Shown: one piece after another, positions 26,694 to 37,769 of the stretch | Layout of the letters: each line of letters begins with the position of its first letter | How positions within the stretch are numbered: position 1 is the stretch's first letter | NCBI RefSeq assembly: GCF_000003195.3 | Contig: NC_012878.2 | Span: 11,663,144 to 11,727,143 of the forward strand | Length of the DNA stretch: 64,000 nt | Direction: 5' to 3' | Source: Sorghum bicolor | Taxonomy: Eukaryota; Streptophyta; Magnoliopsida; Poales; Poaceae | Position numbers and translations under genes: made by a program | The notes under the pieces: generated by a model | Told to the model about the DNA's origin: nothing | Database searches by the model: none | What the model saw: only the letters and a program-made list of their open reading frames with translations

Positions 26694-29600
26694 TTATGCA
26701 TCGACCCATATGCTGGGGTAGTACTTCTTTAAATATTTGCCATTTAATGCTCTAGGAAATTCAACTCCTTCGAGAGTTTCTAGGATATAGGCATTACCAG
26801 GAGCCGATCGACTTATCCGATAAGGACCTTCCCAATTAGGAGACCACTTTCCAAACTTCGCACTTTTAGTCCCGACTGGCAAAATTAATTTCCATACCAA
26901 ATCCCCATCGACAAACTCCTTAGCCTTCACTTTCTTATCATACCATCTAGCAACTCTCTTCTTATTTTCTTCTATACTCATTAAAGCTTTTAACCGATGC
27001 CCTGCTAGATCATCCAACTCATCGGTCATCAAAGTAGCATAATTATCGGCGGTTAACCGATCTTGAAAAGATAATCGCCTGGATCCGGCCTTAATCTCCC
27101 AAGGCAACACTGCATCATGTCCATACACCAATTGATAGGGTGACACCTTGGTTGATCCATGACAAGCCATCCGATAAGACCACAGTGCTTCATTTAACAA
27201 TGTATGCCACCGCTTAGGATTTTCTTCAATCTTTCGTTTAATAAGCTTGATAATCCCTTTGTTAGATGCTTCGGCCTGCCCATTGGCTTGAGCATAATAA
27301 GGAGAAGAATTCAATACTTTAATCCCCATACCGATTGCGAATTCATCAAACTCCCCCGATGTGAACATAGTGCCCTCATCGGTAGTAATTGTCTGAGGAA
27401 TCCCAAATCGGTAAATAATGTGTTCCTTCACAAAATCAATCATATTGGCCGAGGTGACCTTCTTCAAAGGAATAGCTTCAACCCATTTAGTGAAATAATC
27501 AGTGGCAACCAAAATAAACTTATGCCCCTTACTAAATGGTGGATAAATCTGGCCGATCAGATCGATAGCCCATCCCCGAAACGGCCAAGGCTTGATAATA
27601 GGATTCATAGCCGATGCGGGTGCTCTTTGAATGTTACCAAACTTTTGACAACCTTGACATCCCTTGAAATACTTAAAGCAATCCTCAAGTATAGTCGGCC
27701 AAAAATATCCATTCCTTCTAATCATCCATTTCATTTTGAAAGCTGACTGATGTGCTCCACATACCCCTTCATGGATTTCTCCCATCAAACTCCTAGCTTC
27801 ATCAGCACCCAAACATCGGAGAAGAATTCCATCAATAGTTCGATAATACAATTCATCTTCGAGGAGCACATATTTGGTTGCTTGAAATCGAACTCGTCTT
27901 TCAACTTTCTTGGATGGATCCTTTAGATAATCAATAATTTCCTTCCTCCAATCATCGGCACCGATTGCCGTTATTGCATTAATCATAGGCTGATATCCCG
28001 AGGCATGTTGAGCTAACCGATTGGCCTCTTCATTATGCAATCGAGGAATATGCTCTAATCGGAAATCTTTGAATTCTTTCAATAGTCGCATGCTTTTCTC
28101 GAAATGAGTTACGAGAGCTTCACTTCGGCATTCATAGCTCCCGGCCAATTGATTTATAACCAACATAGAATCCCCAAAAATTTCAACAGCATCAGCACGA
28201 ACTTCTCTTAACAACTCCAATCCCTTGATCAGAGCCTGATACTCAGCCTGATTATTTGTCGATGTAGCAACAATCGGCAAGGAAAATTCATACTTCCTCC
28301 CCTTAGGGGAAACTAATACAATGCCGATTCCTGCCCCCCGGTCACATGTAGATCCATCAAAGAAAAGTGTCCAGGGCACAATTTCCAAGGCCTCCACTAC
28401 ACCGTAATGCTGAGTCACAAAATCGGCCATAATCTGTCCTTTAACTGCCTTAGTCGATTCGTAACGCAGATCGAACTCCGACAGTGCTAAAATCCATTTA
28501 CCGATCCTGCCACTCATAATCGGCATAGATAGCATGTATCGGACCACATCATCTTTGCAAACAACAGTGCATTCGGCCGATAATAAATAGTGCCTCAATT
28601 TAATACACGAAAAATATAAGCATAAGCATAACTTCTCAATGGCCGTATACCTGGTCTCAGCATCAATTAATCTCCTGCTTAAGTAATAAATTACACGCTC
28701 TTTCCCTTCAAATTCTTGAATCAAAGCTGAACCGATAACCGTCCCATCGGTAGACAAATATAATCTGAAGGGCTTTCCCTGCTGAGGTGGAACTAGAACT
28801 GGAGGATTCGCTAGATATTTCTTGATTTCATCCAAAGCCAACTGCTGCTCTTTTCCCCAAATAAACTCTTGATCGGCTTTCAACTTAAGGAGAGGACCGA
28901 AAGCACGAATCTTACCAGACAGATTGGATATAAATCTCCTGATAAAATTTACCTTGCCGATCATGGACTGGAGCTCAGTCTTGTTGGTAGGGGCCACTAT
29001 TTTATTGATGGCATCAATAGATCTTCGACTAATTTCAATCCCCCTTTGATGTACCATGAAACCAAGAAACTGCCCTGCCGATACACCAAATGCACACTTA
29101 TTGGGATTCATCTTCAACCCATGCTTCCTTGTGCACTCTAACACCTTTTGTAAGTCGGCAAGATGCTTTGAGAAATCCCCAGACTTAACCACCACATCAT
29201 CAATATAGATCTCCACCAGCCTGCCGATGAACTCATGAAATATAAAATTCATGGCTCTTTGATAAGTAGCACCAGCATTCTTCAACCCAAAGGTCATGAC
29301 TATCCATTCAAATAACCCAACATGACCAGGACACCTAAATGCAGTTTTTGGAATATCTTCCTCTGCCATGAATATTTGATTGTATCCTGCATTGCCGTCC
29401 ATAAAGCTGATGACCCGATGACCAGCCGCGGCGTCAACCAACAGATCGGCAACAGGCATTGGGTATCCATCCATCGGCGTAGCTTTATTGAGATTCCTGA
29501 AATCAATGCACACCCGAAGCTTCCCGTTTTTCTTGTAAACCGGAACGACATTGGAAATCCATTCGGCATACCGACAGTGCCGAATAAACTTAGCTTCAAT

Positions 29601-29927
29601 AAGCTTAGTGATCTCGACTTTAATATCAGGTAATATATTAGGATTACATCGGCGAGCGGGCTGCTGATGTGGCCGAAATCCAGACTTGATGGGTAACCGA
29701 TGTTCAACAATTGATCGGTCTAAACCAGGCATCTCGGTATAATCCCAAGCAAAGCAATCCTTATATTCCTTTAACAAATTGGTTAATTGCTGCTTACACT
29801 CAGGATTTAACTTAGCACTAATAAAAGTAGGCCTAGGCTTATCACCACTACCTATATCTACTTCTACCAAATCATCGGCCGATGTGAATCCCTGCCCTAA
29901 TTTTCCATCATCGGCGAACCTATCCAT
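26694..29927 (-). CDS. pol: pol polyprotein of element 2: RT, two RNase H domains, integrase
   Basis: 1077 codons, unbroken, starting at the ATG that overlaps the gag-protease stop (TAATG). Reverse transcriptase lies at about residues 90-290 with YIDDVV at 241-246. A gypsy RNase H follows at about 385-490 and a second plant-type RNase H at about 518-645 (LFFDGSTCDRGAG, D524, E562, D586). This dual arrangement is typical of the Tat lineage. Integrase has H719/H726 with C757/C760 as zinc-binding candidates and D789, D850 and E886 as the D-D-E triad. No chromodomain follows. It copies element RNA into DNA and inserts it. The frame looks competent; gag-protease has a nonsense codon. Confidence 0.93.
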   Translation of the reverse strand: MDRFADDGKLGQGFTSADDLVEVDIGSGDKPRPTFISAKLNPECKQQLTNLLKEYKDCFAWDYTEMPGLDRSIVEHRLPIKSGFRPHQQPARRCNPNILPDIKVEITKLIEAKFIRHCRYAEWISNVVPVYKKNGKLRVCIDFRNLNKATPMDGYPMPVADLLVDAAAGHRVISFMDGNAGYNQIFMAEEDIPKTAFRCPGHVGLFEWIVMTFGLKNAGATYQRAMNFIFHEFIGRLVEIYIDDVVVKSGDFSKHLADLQKVLECTRKHGLKMNPNKCAFGVSAGQFLGFMVHQRGIEISRRSIDAINKIVAPTNKTELQSMIGKVNFIRRFISNLSGKIRAFGPLLKLKADQEFIWGKEQQLALDEIKKYLANPPVLVPPQQGKPFRLYLSTDGTVIGSALIQEFEGKERVIYYLSRRLIDAETRYTAIEKLCLCLYFSCIKLRHYLLSAECTVVCKDDVVRYMLSMPIMSGRIGKWILALSEFDLRYESTKAVKGQIMADFVTQHYGVVEALEIVPWTLFFDGSTCDRGAGIGIVLVSPKGRKYEFSLPIVATSTNNQAEYQALIKGLELLREVRADAVEIFGDSMLVINQLAGSYECRSEALVTHFEKSMRLLKEFKDFRLEHIPRLHNEEANRLAQHASGYQPMINAITAIGADDWRKEIIDYLKDPSKKVERRVRFQATKYVLLEDELYYRTIDGILLRCLGADEARSLMGEIHEGVCGAHQSAFKMKWMIRRNGYFWPTILEDCFKYFKGCQGCQKFGNIQRAPASAMNPIIKPWPFRGWAIDLIGQIYPPFSKGHKFILVATDYFTKWVEAIPLKKVTSANMIDFVKEHIIYRFGIPQTITTDEGTMFTSGEFDEFAIGMGIKVLNSSPYYAQANGQAEASNKGIIKLIKRKIEENPKRWHTLLNEALWSYRMACHGSTKVSPYQLVYGHDAVLPWEIKAGSRRLSFQDRLTADNYATLMTDELDDLAGHRLKALMSIEENKKRVARWYDKKVKAKEFVDGDLVWKLILPVGTKSAKFGKWSPNWEGPYRISRSAPGNAYILETLEGVEFPRALNGKYLKKYYPSIWVDA

Positions 29928-32900
29928 TAAAAACCGTCGTCAGAACCGACTGCTTGGATCGGTGGAATCTCGTAATCGGCAACTTTGAGAAAATCCTTCT
30001 CCCAAACTTCCCCTGAAATGCACCTAGTCCTCTCATAGGTATCCGCCTCTGCTGATGCAATAACATAAGAAGAATCTCCTGGGACAATCTCAATTTTGTC
30101 GCCTACCCACTGAACCAGGCATTGGTGCATTGTAGACGGGATGCAACAATTGGCATGAATCCAATCTCTTCCCAACAATAAGTTATAAGCACCCTTTCCA
30201 GTGATTACGAAGAAAGTTGTCGGCAAGGTTTTGCTGCCGATGGTCAACTCCACACATATTGCCCGTTTGACTGGAGACACGTTTCCTTCAAAATCCTTGA
30301 GCATCATATCGGTCTTGGTCAAGTCCTGATCCCCTTTCCCAGGCTTTCGATATACTGCATATGGCATAATATTAATAGCAGCTCCACCATCAACTAGGAT
30401 CTTGGTCTTTGGCTGCCCATCAACCCTTCCTTTGACGAACAGAGCCTTGAGATGCTGTCTCTCGTCATCGGCAGGTTTCTCAAAGATAGCCGTCATCGGA
30501 TCCAGAGCCAGCTGAGCTATCTGATCGGAAAATTCCAACTCATCACCACTGGATGGTGCAAGAAACTCCATCGGTAACATAAAGACCATGTTAACTCCTG
30601 TCGATGGACCTCCTTTCTTAGGATCTGATTGCTGCTGATCTCCAGACTGACCAGAATTTTCGCCCTTGTTTAGCTCCTCTTGCCTTTCACGCTGCAATCT
30701 CCTTTTCTGTGTCTTGGTCAACCCTTCAGGACACCATGGAGGGAGTGGCTTTTGCCTTGCCGCCGGGCGTCGGTTCTCCCTTAACTCCATACGATACGTG
30801 TTAGCATCCCTGCAAAATATAAACTCATCGGGAACTCGCGCATTAGCCATCTCCTCGAGCTCTTCCTGGTTCCTGGGAAAATATTGGACACGATCACCAA
30901 GCCTATTGTGCACACTAAGCCTGCCCCCCAGCCGATCATGAACCGATGCTCTTCCTCTGATCGGCCTATCAAATCGCCGATCGTCATCATGATAACGCCG
31001 ATCAATCCTGTCGTACCGATCATAACCATTGCACTCAGGGCAGTCTCTGACAGTAGGAAGCTTAATATTTTCCTCCCAACAATGGATGAAGAACGGGCAG
31101 TTCCAATGATCTCTATGCCGATTCCACTCCTGTCGGCATCTTTCTTCCTCCCGTCGATAATCTTCTTGCTGGCGCCGATACCGATCTTCCCGTTGCTGCC
31201 AGTTCTCTCGAGGTCTTCTATGAGTTATAACGATACCAGACCGAGGGGGCCTACCCGAACTGGTTCCTTCCTAGACTAAGCCCTTACTTTTTGCATCGGC
31301 AGTAGTAACTTGATGCTGAGGATCTACCGATGCACTTTTCTCGGCTGTTTCTGATGTTAAGACCTTGGCCTTCCCCTTGGCATCCAACATGTTTGTCGGT
31401 AAAGGATGTTGGTCTATCTTCATCGGCTTCTGGGTCTTGGAACTGTCAAACTTAATCCTCCCAGACTCTATTGCCGATTGCAGCTGCTGTCTGAAAACTT
31501 TGCATTCATTAGTGTCATGAGAAGTTGCATTATGCCACTTGCAATATCTCATCCTCTTCAACTCCTCAGTCGATGGGATCACGTGATTAGGAGACAGCTT
31601 GATCTGACCTTCCTGGAGTAGAAAATCAAATATCTTATCGGCCTTAGCGGTGTCGAAAGCGAACTTCTCTGGTTCTTTCTGCCCAAAAGGACAAGACATC
31701 GGCTTCTTGTTTTTGACCCACTCTGCCAAACCGATGACTGGTTCCTCATCAGAATCGGAGGTCGTTGCTTCATCAACAAATGATACTTTCTTGTTCCATG
31801 CTCTTTTGGGCTCGAAAGGCTTGATGTCTTGATCAGAAATCCTCTGCACCAAATGACTTAAGCTTTCAAACTCCTGAGAAGCATACTTATCCCTGATGTG
31901 TGGCAATAAACCCTGGAAAGCCAAATCGGCTAGCTGCCGATCATCTAGAACCAGACTGTAGCATTTATTCTTAACTTCCCGTATCCTCTGCACGAAACCT
32001 TCAATTGATTCATCATTGCGCTGTCTCAACTTGACCAAGTCGGTGATCTTCTTCTCATGAACCCCGGAGAAGAAGTATTTGTGGAATTGTTTCTCCAGAT
32101 CGGCCCAAGTAATCACTGAGTTGGGAGGTAATGATATGAACCAAGTAAAGGCCGATCCAGATAATGATGATGAAAATAGACGAACCCTCAATTCATCTCT
32201 GTTACCAGCTTCTCCGCATTGAATGATGAACCTGTTGACATGCTCTATGGTTGACGTGTCGTCCTGCCCGGAAAATTTGGTAAAATCCGGTACCTTGTAC
32301 CGATGTGGAAGCGGGATCAAATCATATGCAGGAGGATACGATGTCCGATAAGAGTAAGTGTTGACTTTGGGTTTTATCCCAAATTGTTCCCTCATTACTT
32401 CAGCAATTTTATCGGCCCAATATGCATCGGCATCCTGCCGATGAGGCGGCTGCGGGTCCGGCACTTGGTGGCGAACCTCCACGTGTCTGTTCGGGACGTG
32501 ATCTGCACGGAGCATCGGATTGATCATCTGTCCTCCAATCTGCGGACCACCAAACTGCTGTCCACCGACTTGCTGTCCCCCGAGTTGCTGTCCAATATTC
32601 ATTGGCTGGCTGGAGATCCCCTGACTTTGGAATCCGGGATAGATCTGTTCTTGCTGGAACCCCGTAGCCTGGTAACTTTGTTGGGGCGATTGTGGAAAGA
32701 CTTGCTGTCCAAGCCATCCATTATTAGCGTTCATCGGCATAAGCGCTGCCGATGATTGGTAATTGGGTACCATCATTGAATTGACATATCTTGACTGGGC
32801 CATAGACCTCTGTTGCATCAGCATTGAATCTACCGATGCATTAGGCACCTGGAACATTGAATCTTGAGGATTCCCAGTGTGAGGCCTTGTAGTAGTAGTT

Positions 32901-33583
32901 GTTGTATACCGGGGACTCTGGTTCAACGGCACATTGGGAAGCGCCGATGTCATAGGAGTCTTGCCCCTCATGTCGGTTATCTGCGATGTTCCTGGCGTCA
33001 ATTCTGGAGGCATACCATAACCCCACCAGTTAGGAGGAAGAGTCAACCCTGACATTGCCGATGCCAACATATCTGTAGTTAGCTTATTCTGCCCACCTGA
33101 AGTCTGCGGGTTAGTTGTCATCGGCACAGATAGTGCACTAGTAGCTCCCGATGTACTTGGAGGGACGACAGATTGTGCGCTTGCAGCCGTCAAAGCAGCC
33201 GATGGAGCCGTGACCTCTGGTGCTGTTGGCTGATGATGAGAGGGGCCCACATAATCTGGTGGGATTTGTCCTTCCTTGAAAGTTCTTGCCACGGCATTGA
33301 AAACCGTATTAGACAGTACACCAGCTTGGTTGATCAAAGCTCGGTTAATAGCACTGTCAACCATATCTTGAAGCTTGCCAGGATTGGCTTCGAAGGTAAC
33401 CTGCCGTGGTGCCGGCAATGCATCTTTCTGGATCACCTCGCCGCTCCTGTTTATGCTGAAAGACCTCAGGCATTGCAGCTTGAATTCTTCCATGGCTTGG
33501 GCAATAGCTTGCTTCTGCTCATCCTTGAGATTGGCTTCCGTCACGGGGATGACGTTCTCCTGATCGAAGTCAGAGATCGACAT
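29927..33583 (-). pseudogene. gag-pro: gag-protease of element 2, one in-frame nonsense codon
   Basis: One frame of 1218 codons plus stop, from the ATG at 33583 to the TAA overlapping pol. It is interrupted only by TAG at 31271-31273, where element 1 has CAG. The N-terminal half is Gln/Met/Pro-rich. The gag domain includes FTWFISLPPNSVITW, the zinc-like motif is CKWHNATSHDTNEC, and an Arg/Glu/Asp-rich linker follows with a second Cys cluster (CPFFIHC...CPEC). The protease has LVDGGAAINIMP and LLGRDW. Without read-through the product would be gag alone, so I class it as a recent pseudogene. Protease sits in the gag frame rather than with RT. Confidence 0.85.
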
Positions 33584-33605
33584 GTTGATCTTGATCTTGA
33601 ATCTT

Positions 33606-33623
33606 GTCCCACCGGGCGTGCCA
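33606..33623 (-). other. Primer binding site of element 2
   Basis: On the minus strand TGGCACGCCCGGTGGGAC follows the 5' LTR after 7 bases. It differs at one base from element 1. The tRNA identity is tentative (Lys-like). Confidence 0.6.
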
Positions 33624-33630
33624 AAAGATG

Positions 33631-34332
33631 TGTTGATGCAAAACTAATCTGCAAACACAAAGGGCTAATACCCAGTTGAAACGTTAAGGCGTGCCAGCCG
33701 ATTTAACCTTACTATCGGCAAGAGTGATAACTCGAATACTTTAGTCCTGACAACAGCGATGCGCCCGGATGTCACGGCTAAGAGGTACTCACGCGGAACT
33801 TGAGAACACGCCGAGCTTAAGTCGACGAATTCCTAAGAACTCGTAATAAAAAGGAAAAAATATGACGAAGTCGTCGAAAAGTAGATGCTGGAATATGAGT
33901 AAAAACGTGTGTCTGATTGATTGATAGATGTCTCATTACAAAGCCCTAGGGTCCATATTGATACCCTACTCAAAGAGCTATAACTAAACACGACCAGAAT
34001 TTGAATTCCAAATTACACGAAATCCGTATACAAAACGACTTAAACAAATAAGGAAATAACTCAGTCATCCCTCGTGACAAATTGAAACTCTTCCACAACC
34101 CGATCAGCAGCTTCCAGACTCCCCCTCTGTATCATCGGCAGACTCTTTTGCCATGGTCATCGGCAGACCTCCTCATCATAGTCATCGGCACAGACACATC
34201 ATCACCTGTAAACTTAGTCACGTCCAACCTCTCCTTTATCGGCAACCATCCTCATCGGCAACTCATCCTGTAAACCACATACTGTTATCTTATCCTGCCA
34301 TCCTGGACATGTGCCCAAAAACGGTGTCAACA
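33631..34332 (-). repeat. 5' LTR of element 2
   Basis: 702 bp partner of 21943-22644. Its TATA region reads TATCAATA on the minus strand (33957-33965) where the other LTR has TATAAATA. The promoter LTR of this copy may therefore be weakened. Confidence 0.93.
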
Positions 34333-35692
34333 ACATGTTCCTCGGTTGCATAATGAGGAGGCCAATCGGTTGGCTTAGCATGCCTCAGGGTATCAACCTA
34401 TGGTCAACATGTTATCGGCAATCTGTGCCGATGATTGGAGAAAAGAAATCGTTGATTATTTAAAGGATCCATCCAAGAAAGTTGAGAGACGTGTTTGATT
34501 TCAAGCTACCAAGTATGTGCTCCTTGAGGATGAGTTATATTATCGGACAATTGATGGAGTTCTTCTCAAATGCTTAGGTGATGATGTGGCTAAAAGTTTG
34601 ATGGGAGAAATCCATGAAGGAGTGTGTGGAGCACATCAGTCGACTTTTAAGATGAAATGGATGATTAGGAGAAATGGGTATTATTGGCCGACTATACTTG
34701 AGGATTGTTTTAAGTATTTCAAAGGGTGTCAAGGATGTCAGAAGTTTGGTAATATTCAAAGAGCGCCCGCATCGGCCATGAATCCCATTATTAAACCTTG
34801 GCCGTTCCGGGGGTGGGCTATTGATCTAATCGGCCAGATTTATCCACCATCTAGCAAAGGGCATAAGTTTATCTTGGTTGCCACCGATTATTTCACCAAG
34901 TGGGTTGAAGCTATTCCTTTAAAGAAAGTCACATCGGCCAACATGATTGATTTTGTGAAAGAGCATATTATTTACCGATTTGGTATTCCTCAAACAATTA
35001 CTACCGATCAGGGTACTATGTTTACATCGGGAGAGTTTGATGAGTTTGCAATCGGTATGGGAATTATGGTGTTGAATTCTTCTCCTTATTATGCTCAAGC
35101 TAATGGGCAGGCCGAGGCATCTAATAAAGGGATTATTAAACTTATTATACGGAAGATTGAGGAAAATCCTAGAAGGTGGCATACATTGTTGAATGAAGCT
35201 TTATGGTCATATCGGATGGCTTGTCATGAATCGACCAAAGTTTCACCTTATCAGTTGGTGTATGGACATGATGCAGTGCTACCTTGGGAAATTAAGACTG
35301 GATCTAGGCGACTATCTTTTCAGGATCAATTGACTGGCGATGACTATGCCACTTTGATGACAGACGAATTGGATGATTTAGCAGGGCATCGGTTGAGGGC
35401 TTTGATAAGCATAGATGAGAATAAAAAGAGAGTTGCCAGATGGTATGATAAGAAAGTAAAGGCTAAGGAGTTTGCCAATGGAGACTTAGTATGGAAATTA
35501 ATTTTACCGATCGGGACTAAAAGTTCAAAATTTTGAAATTGGTCTCCTAATTGGGAAGGTCCCTATCGGATAAGTCGATCTGCTCCTGGCAATGGCTATA
35601 TTTTAGAAACCCTCTAAGGAGTTGAATTTCCCAGAGCATTGAATGGCAAATACTTAAAGAAATATTATCCTAGCATATGGCTTGATGCGTGA
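34333..35692 (+). pseudogene. pol: pol of element 1, second part (end of RNase H and integrase), broken
   Basis: Resumes exactly where 21942 stopped, after the target duplication, with codons for PRLHNEEANRLA. It has stops at about 34378 (TAG), TGA near 34498, TGA at 35534-35536 and TAA near 35616, and ends at the natural TGA 35690-35692. The integrase DDE residues (AIDLIG, TTDQG, NGQAEAS) are visible within 34517-35536. Confidence 0.88.
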
Positions 35693-35702
35693 AAGTTTAA
35701 GT

Positions 35703-35789
35703 GCCGATGACATTCCTATCGGCTGGATTAAAGTGCATCTGGGGCCAGACTTAATGTTTTAAGAAGGTGCCGATAACAGTCCAATCGGC
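35703..35789. terminator. Two palindromes between convergent 3' ends in element 1
   Basis: GCCGAT(9)ATCGGC at 35703-35723 and GCCGAT(9)ATCGGC at 35769-35789. They lie between the pol stop (35692) and the C-terminal end of the antisense PMD gene (35850), matching the pair in element 2. The stems are slightly shorter here. Confidence 0.4.
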
Positions 35790-36137
35790 TAGACCAAAAT
35801 AATCAGGAGTGTTTAAAAGAAAAAGCAGGACACGCCACCGATGAAGAGTTTACATGTTTAGCAGAGCCTGGATCATCGATATAGCGCGCAGACGAATCTG
35901 ATCGGCTTCTTCTATCTCCTTCATGTCTTCATCGGTAGAACCCTCCACTGGCTGCAGTTTCTTCTTCATCTGCAGTGCCTTACGAGCTTGGATGTTTCGT
36001 TCCTGTTCAAGGGTCTTGATTGCTTCGGGCAGCTGGCTTTCTTCCTGTTGAGCTTGGGACAGAGCTTCTTCCACCTGTTTGAGTTCTGCCAACAGGGCTT
36101 CTCTCTTTGCCGATAGATCAGAGATCTTTTGCTTCAG

Positions 36138-37769
36138 TGTTGACGGTCCTTAAGTATCAAATTTAATTATCAAATAAATAAAGAAAAGGATCCAAATGAA
36201 AGCAACATCTAGACTTAGGGTTTTATCTGACAGAATTCCACGAGTTTTGGTGTTTGTCTATTTCTGCAGGGGGTTATCAGGAAATATGGAAGAAAGGCCC
36301 ACACGTCGGGATTACATAGAGATATTAACGTGCCGCGCAATTATCTTACATCTAGAAGACTCCAGAAGCCACGAGACCGAAGCGGAGGCGAAACGGGGCC
36401 TGACCCTGGGCGCCCGCCCACCTCCTGAGTCCAATCAGGACTCTGCTTCGTGGGAGATCTCCACCGACCTAAAGGATGAATCTAAACCATACAATCTATG
36501 TCGGTTTGATCCAACGGCCCATATTCACTTGAAGAGACTATAAAACCAGACCCCCTGGCCCCTGGAGGAGAGAGCCTCTCAACCCTAATTCATTGTTCCT
36601 CAAGGGAGAAGAAGCCTCTGATCAAGATTAGAGCCACCACATCAATTAGATATCTAGATTAGCATAGATACATAGGATTAGAGCTAGAAGGAGTCAATCT
36701 TCTATTGGTTTCCGGATCTGTCAGGAGGATTCTTGGTAATTCTCTAATTGTGCTTCTAATTACTTTTCAATTATCTTTGTTCTTCAATATTATGAATATG
36801 ACTTTGTTCTACTTCAATATATTGCTTATGACTTTGCTCTACTTGCTTATATTCAAGATTATATTGTTCTTAGTTTATCATAGTTATGTACTTGGCTTAG
36901 TTAGATTGGATCTATATACATGCTTAGGATCGTATAACGTTTATCCATCGGATCCATGGGTAAATGATAGATATTGTGTAGGCGTGGTGCTTATACTGTA
37001 TTTATCTGTGATTGTACCCAATATGCCAGATCATGGGGTGGTTCGTGATAGTGACAGCTTCATTGATTCTTATATAGTCCCCCTCTCGTGTATTGGGCTG
37101 GCAGAGCAACATTATTACAGGGGAGTGATTGCTATGTTTCTCATATTCCTTGCTAATATCACTATACATGGGCGTAGTCTTGTCTCACAATGATTGCTAA
37201 GTATGCTTGCACTAACTATGATATGCTAGACTATATAGTTGAGAATAACTTAGGGAATATTCTTGTAGTTCGTTCTAATACCATGCTAATGACTTTCTAG
37301 AGTATCTAATTGAGGTGCTTATCATATTTATTATGTGGCTGATCAGATTAGTTATCCTTGTCACTATTCATTATTTCATATATCTTTTATGTGACACTTA
37401 TCCCTGTATGAAAGAGTTAGATAAATGTTCTCAATTATACATGCAATGATAGATACTCAATCTCATATTCTATTCTGTAATCAATAGTGATGATTGCTAA
37501 TCCCTTCCCAGTGGTAAAAATATAAATAACGATACCTGGAATACTTCCCGGTTAAAATGCTGCATCGGTATTAATCTGTGCGCTTGCAGATCCCATTCAT
37601 TATTTATTTAGAAGAGCAATTGCATATTTCAATACCGCGTCTCTCATGTCATGCTGGGGATGACAACTTGGCTTAAGTGGTGTGAGGGATAGGTTTGGCA
37701 TTTTTGGCACCGTTACTAGATTTAGAGAACTTAGTCTACTTTTGGTAATGATGTTAAGAATACCCAACA
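36138..37769 (+). mobile_element. Solo LTR related to the Athila-like family, in the PMD pseudogene
   Basis: 1632 bp, TGTTGACGGTCCTTAAG ... ATACCCAACA, flanked by a perfect 5-bp duplication ttcag (36133-36137 and 37770-37774). Removing it restores continuous homology to the last exon of the PMD gene of element 2. The first two thirds resemble the Athila LTRs at 39228 and 46993, including a TATA box (TATAAAA, near 36539) and a GGGCGCCCGCCC block (36408-36419). Its last 65 bp begin with a primer-site-like TGGCACCGTTACTAG (37705-37719), which is odd inside an LTR. Confidence 0.8.

Larger units (their letters stand above)
21943..34332 (-). mobile_element. Element 2: Tat-lineage Ty3/gypsy retrotransposon, complete, inserted in pol of element 1
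   Basis: 12.4 kb on the minus strand: 5' LTR 33631-34332, primer site 33606-33623, gag-protease 33583-29927, pol 29927-26694, antisense PMD gene 23289-26550 on the plus strand, purine tract, 3' LTR 21943-22644. Flanks gcatg (21938-21942) and acatg (34333-34337) are the 5-bp target duplication with one mismatch. The pol reading of element 1 resumes directly after it. The two 702 bp LTRs differ at about eight sites by eye, so it is younger than element 1. Confidence 0.93.

Noticed and set aside
36705..37193. Hydrophobic 162-codon ORF resembling a membrane protein
   Set aside because: It lies inside the solo LTR, and the corresponding part of the related Athila LTRs has no such frame. AT-rich DNA yields Leu/Ile/Phe by chance.
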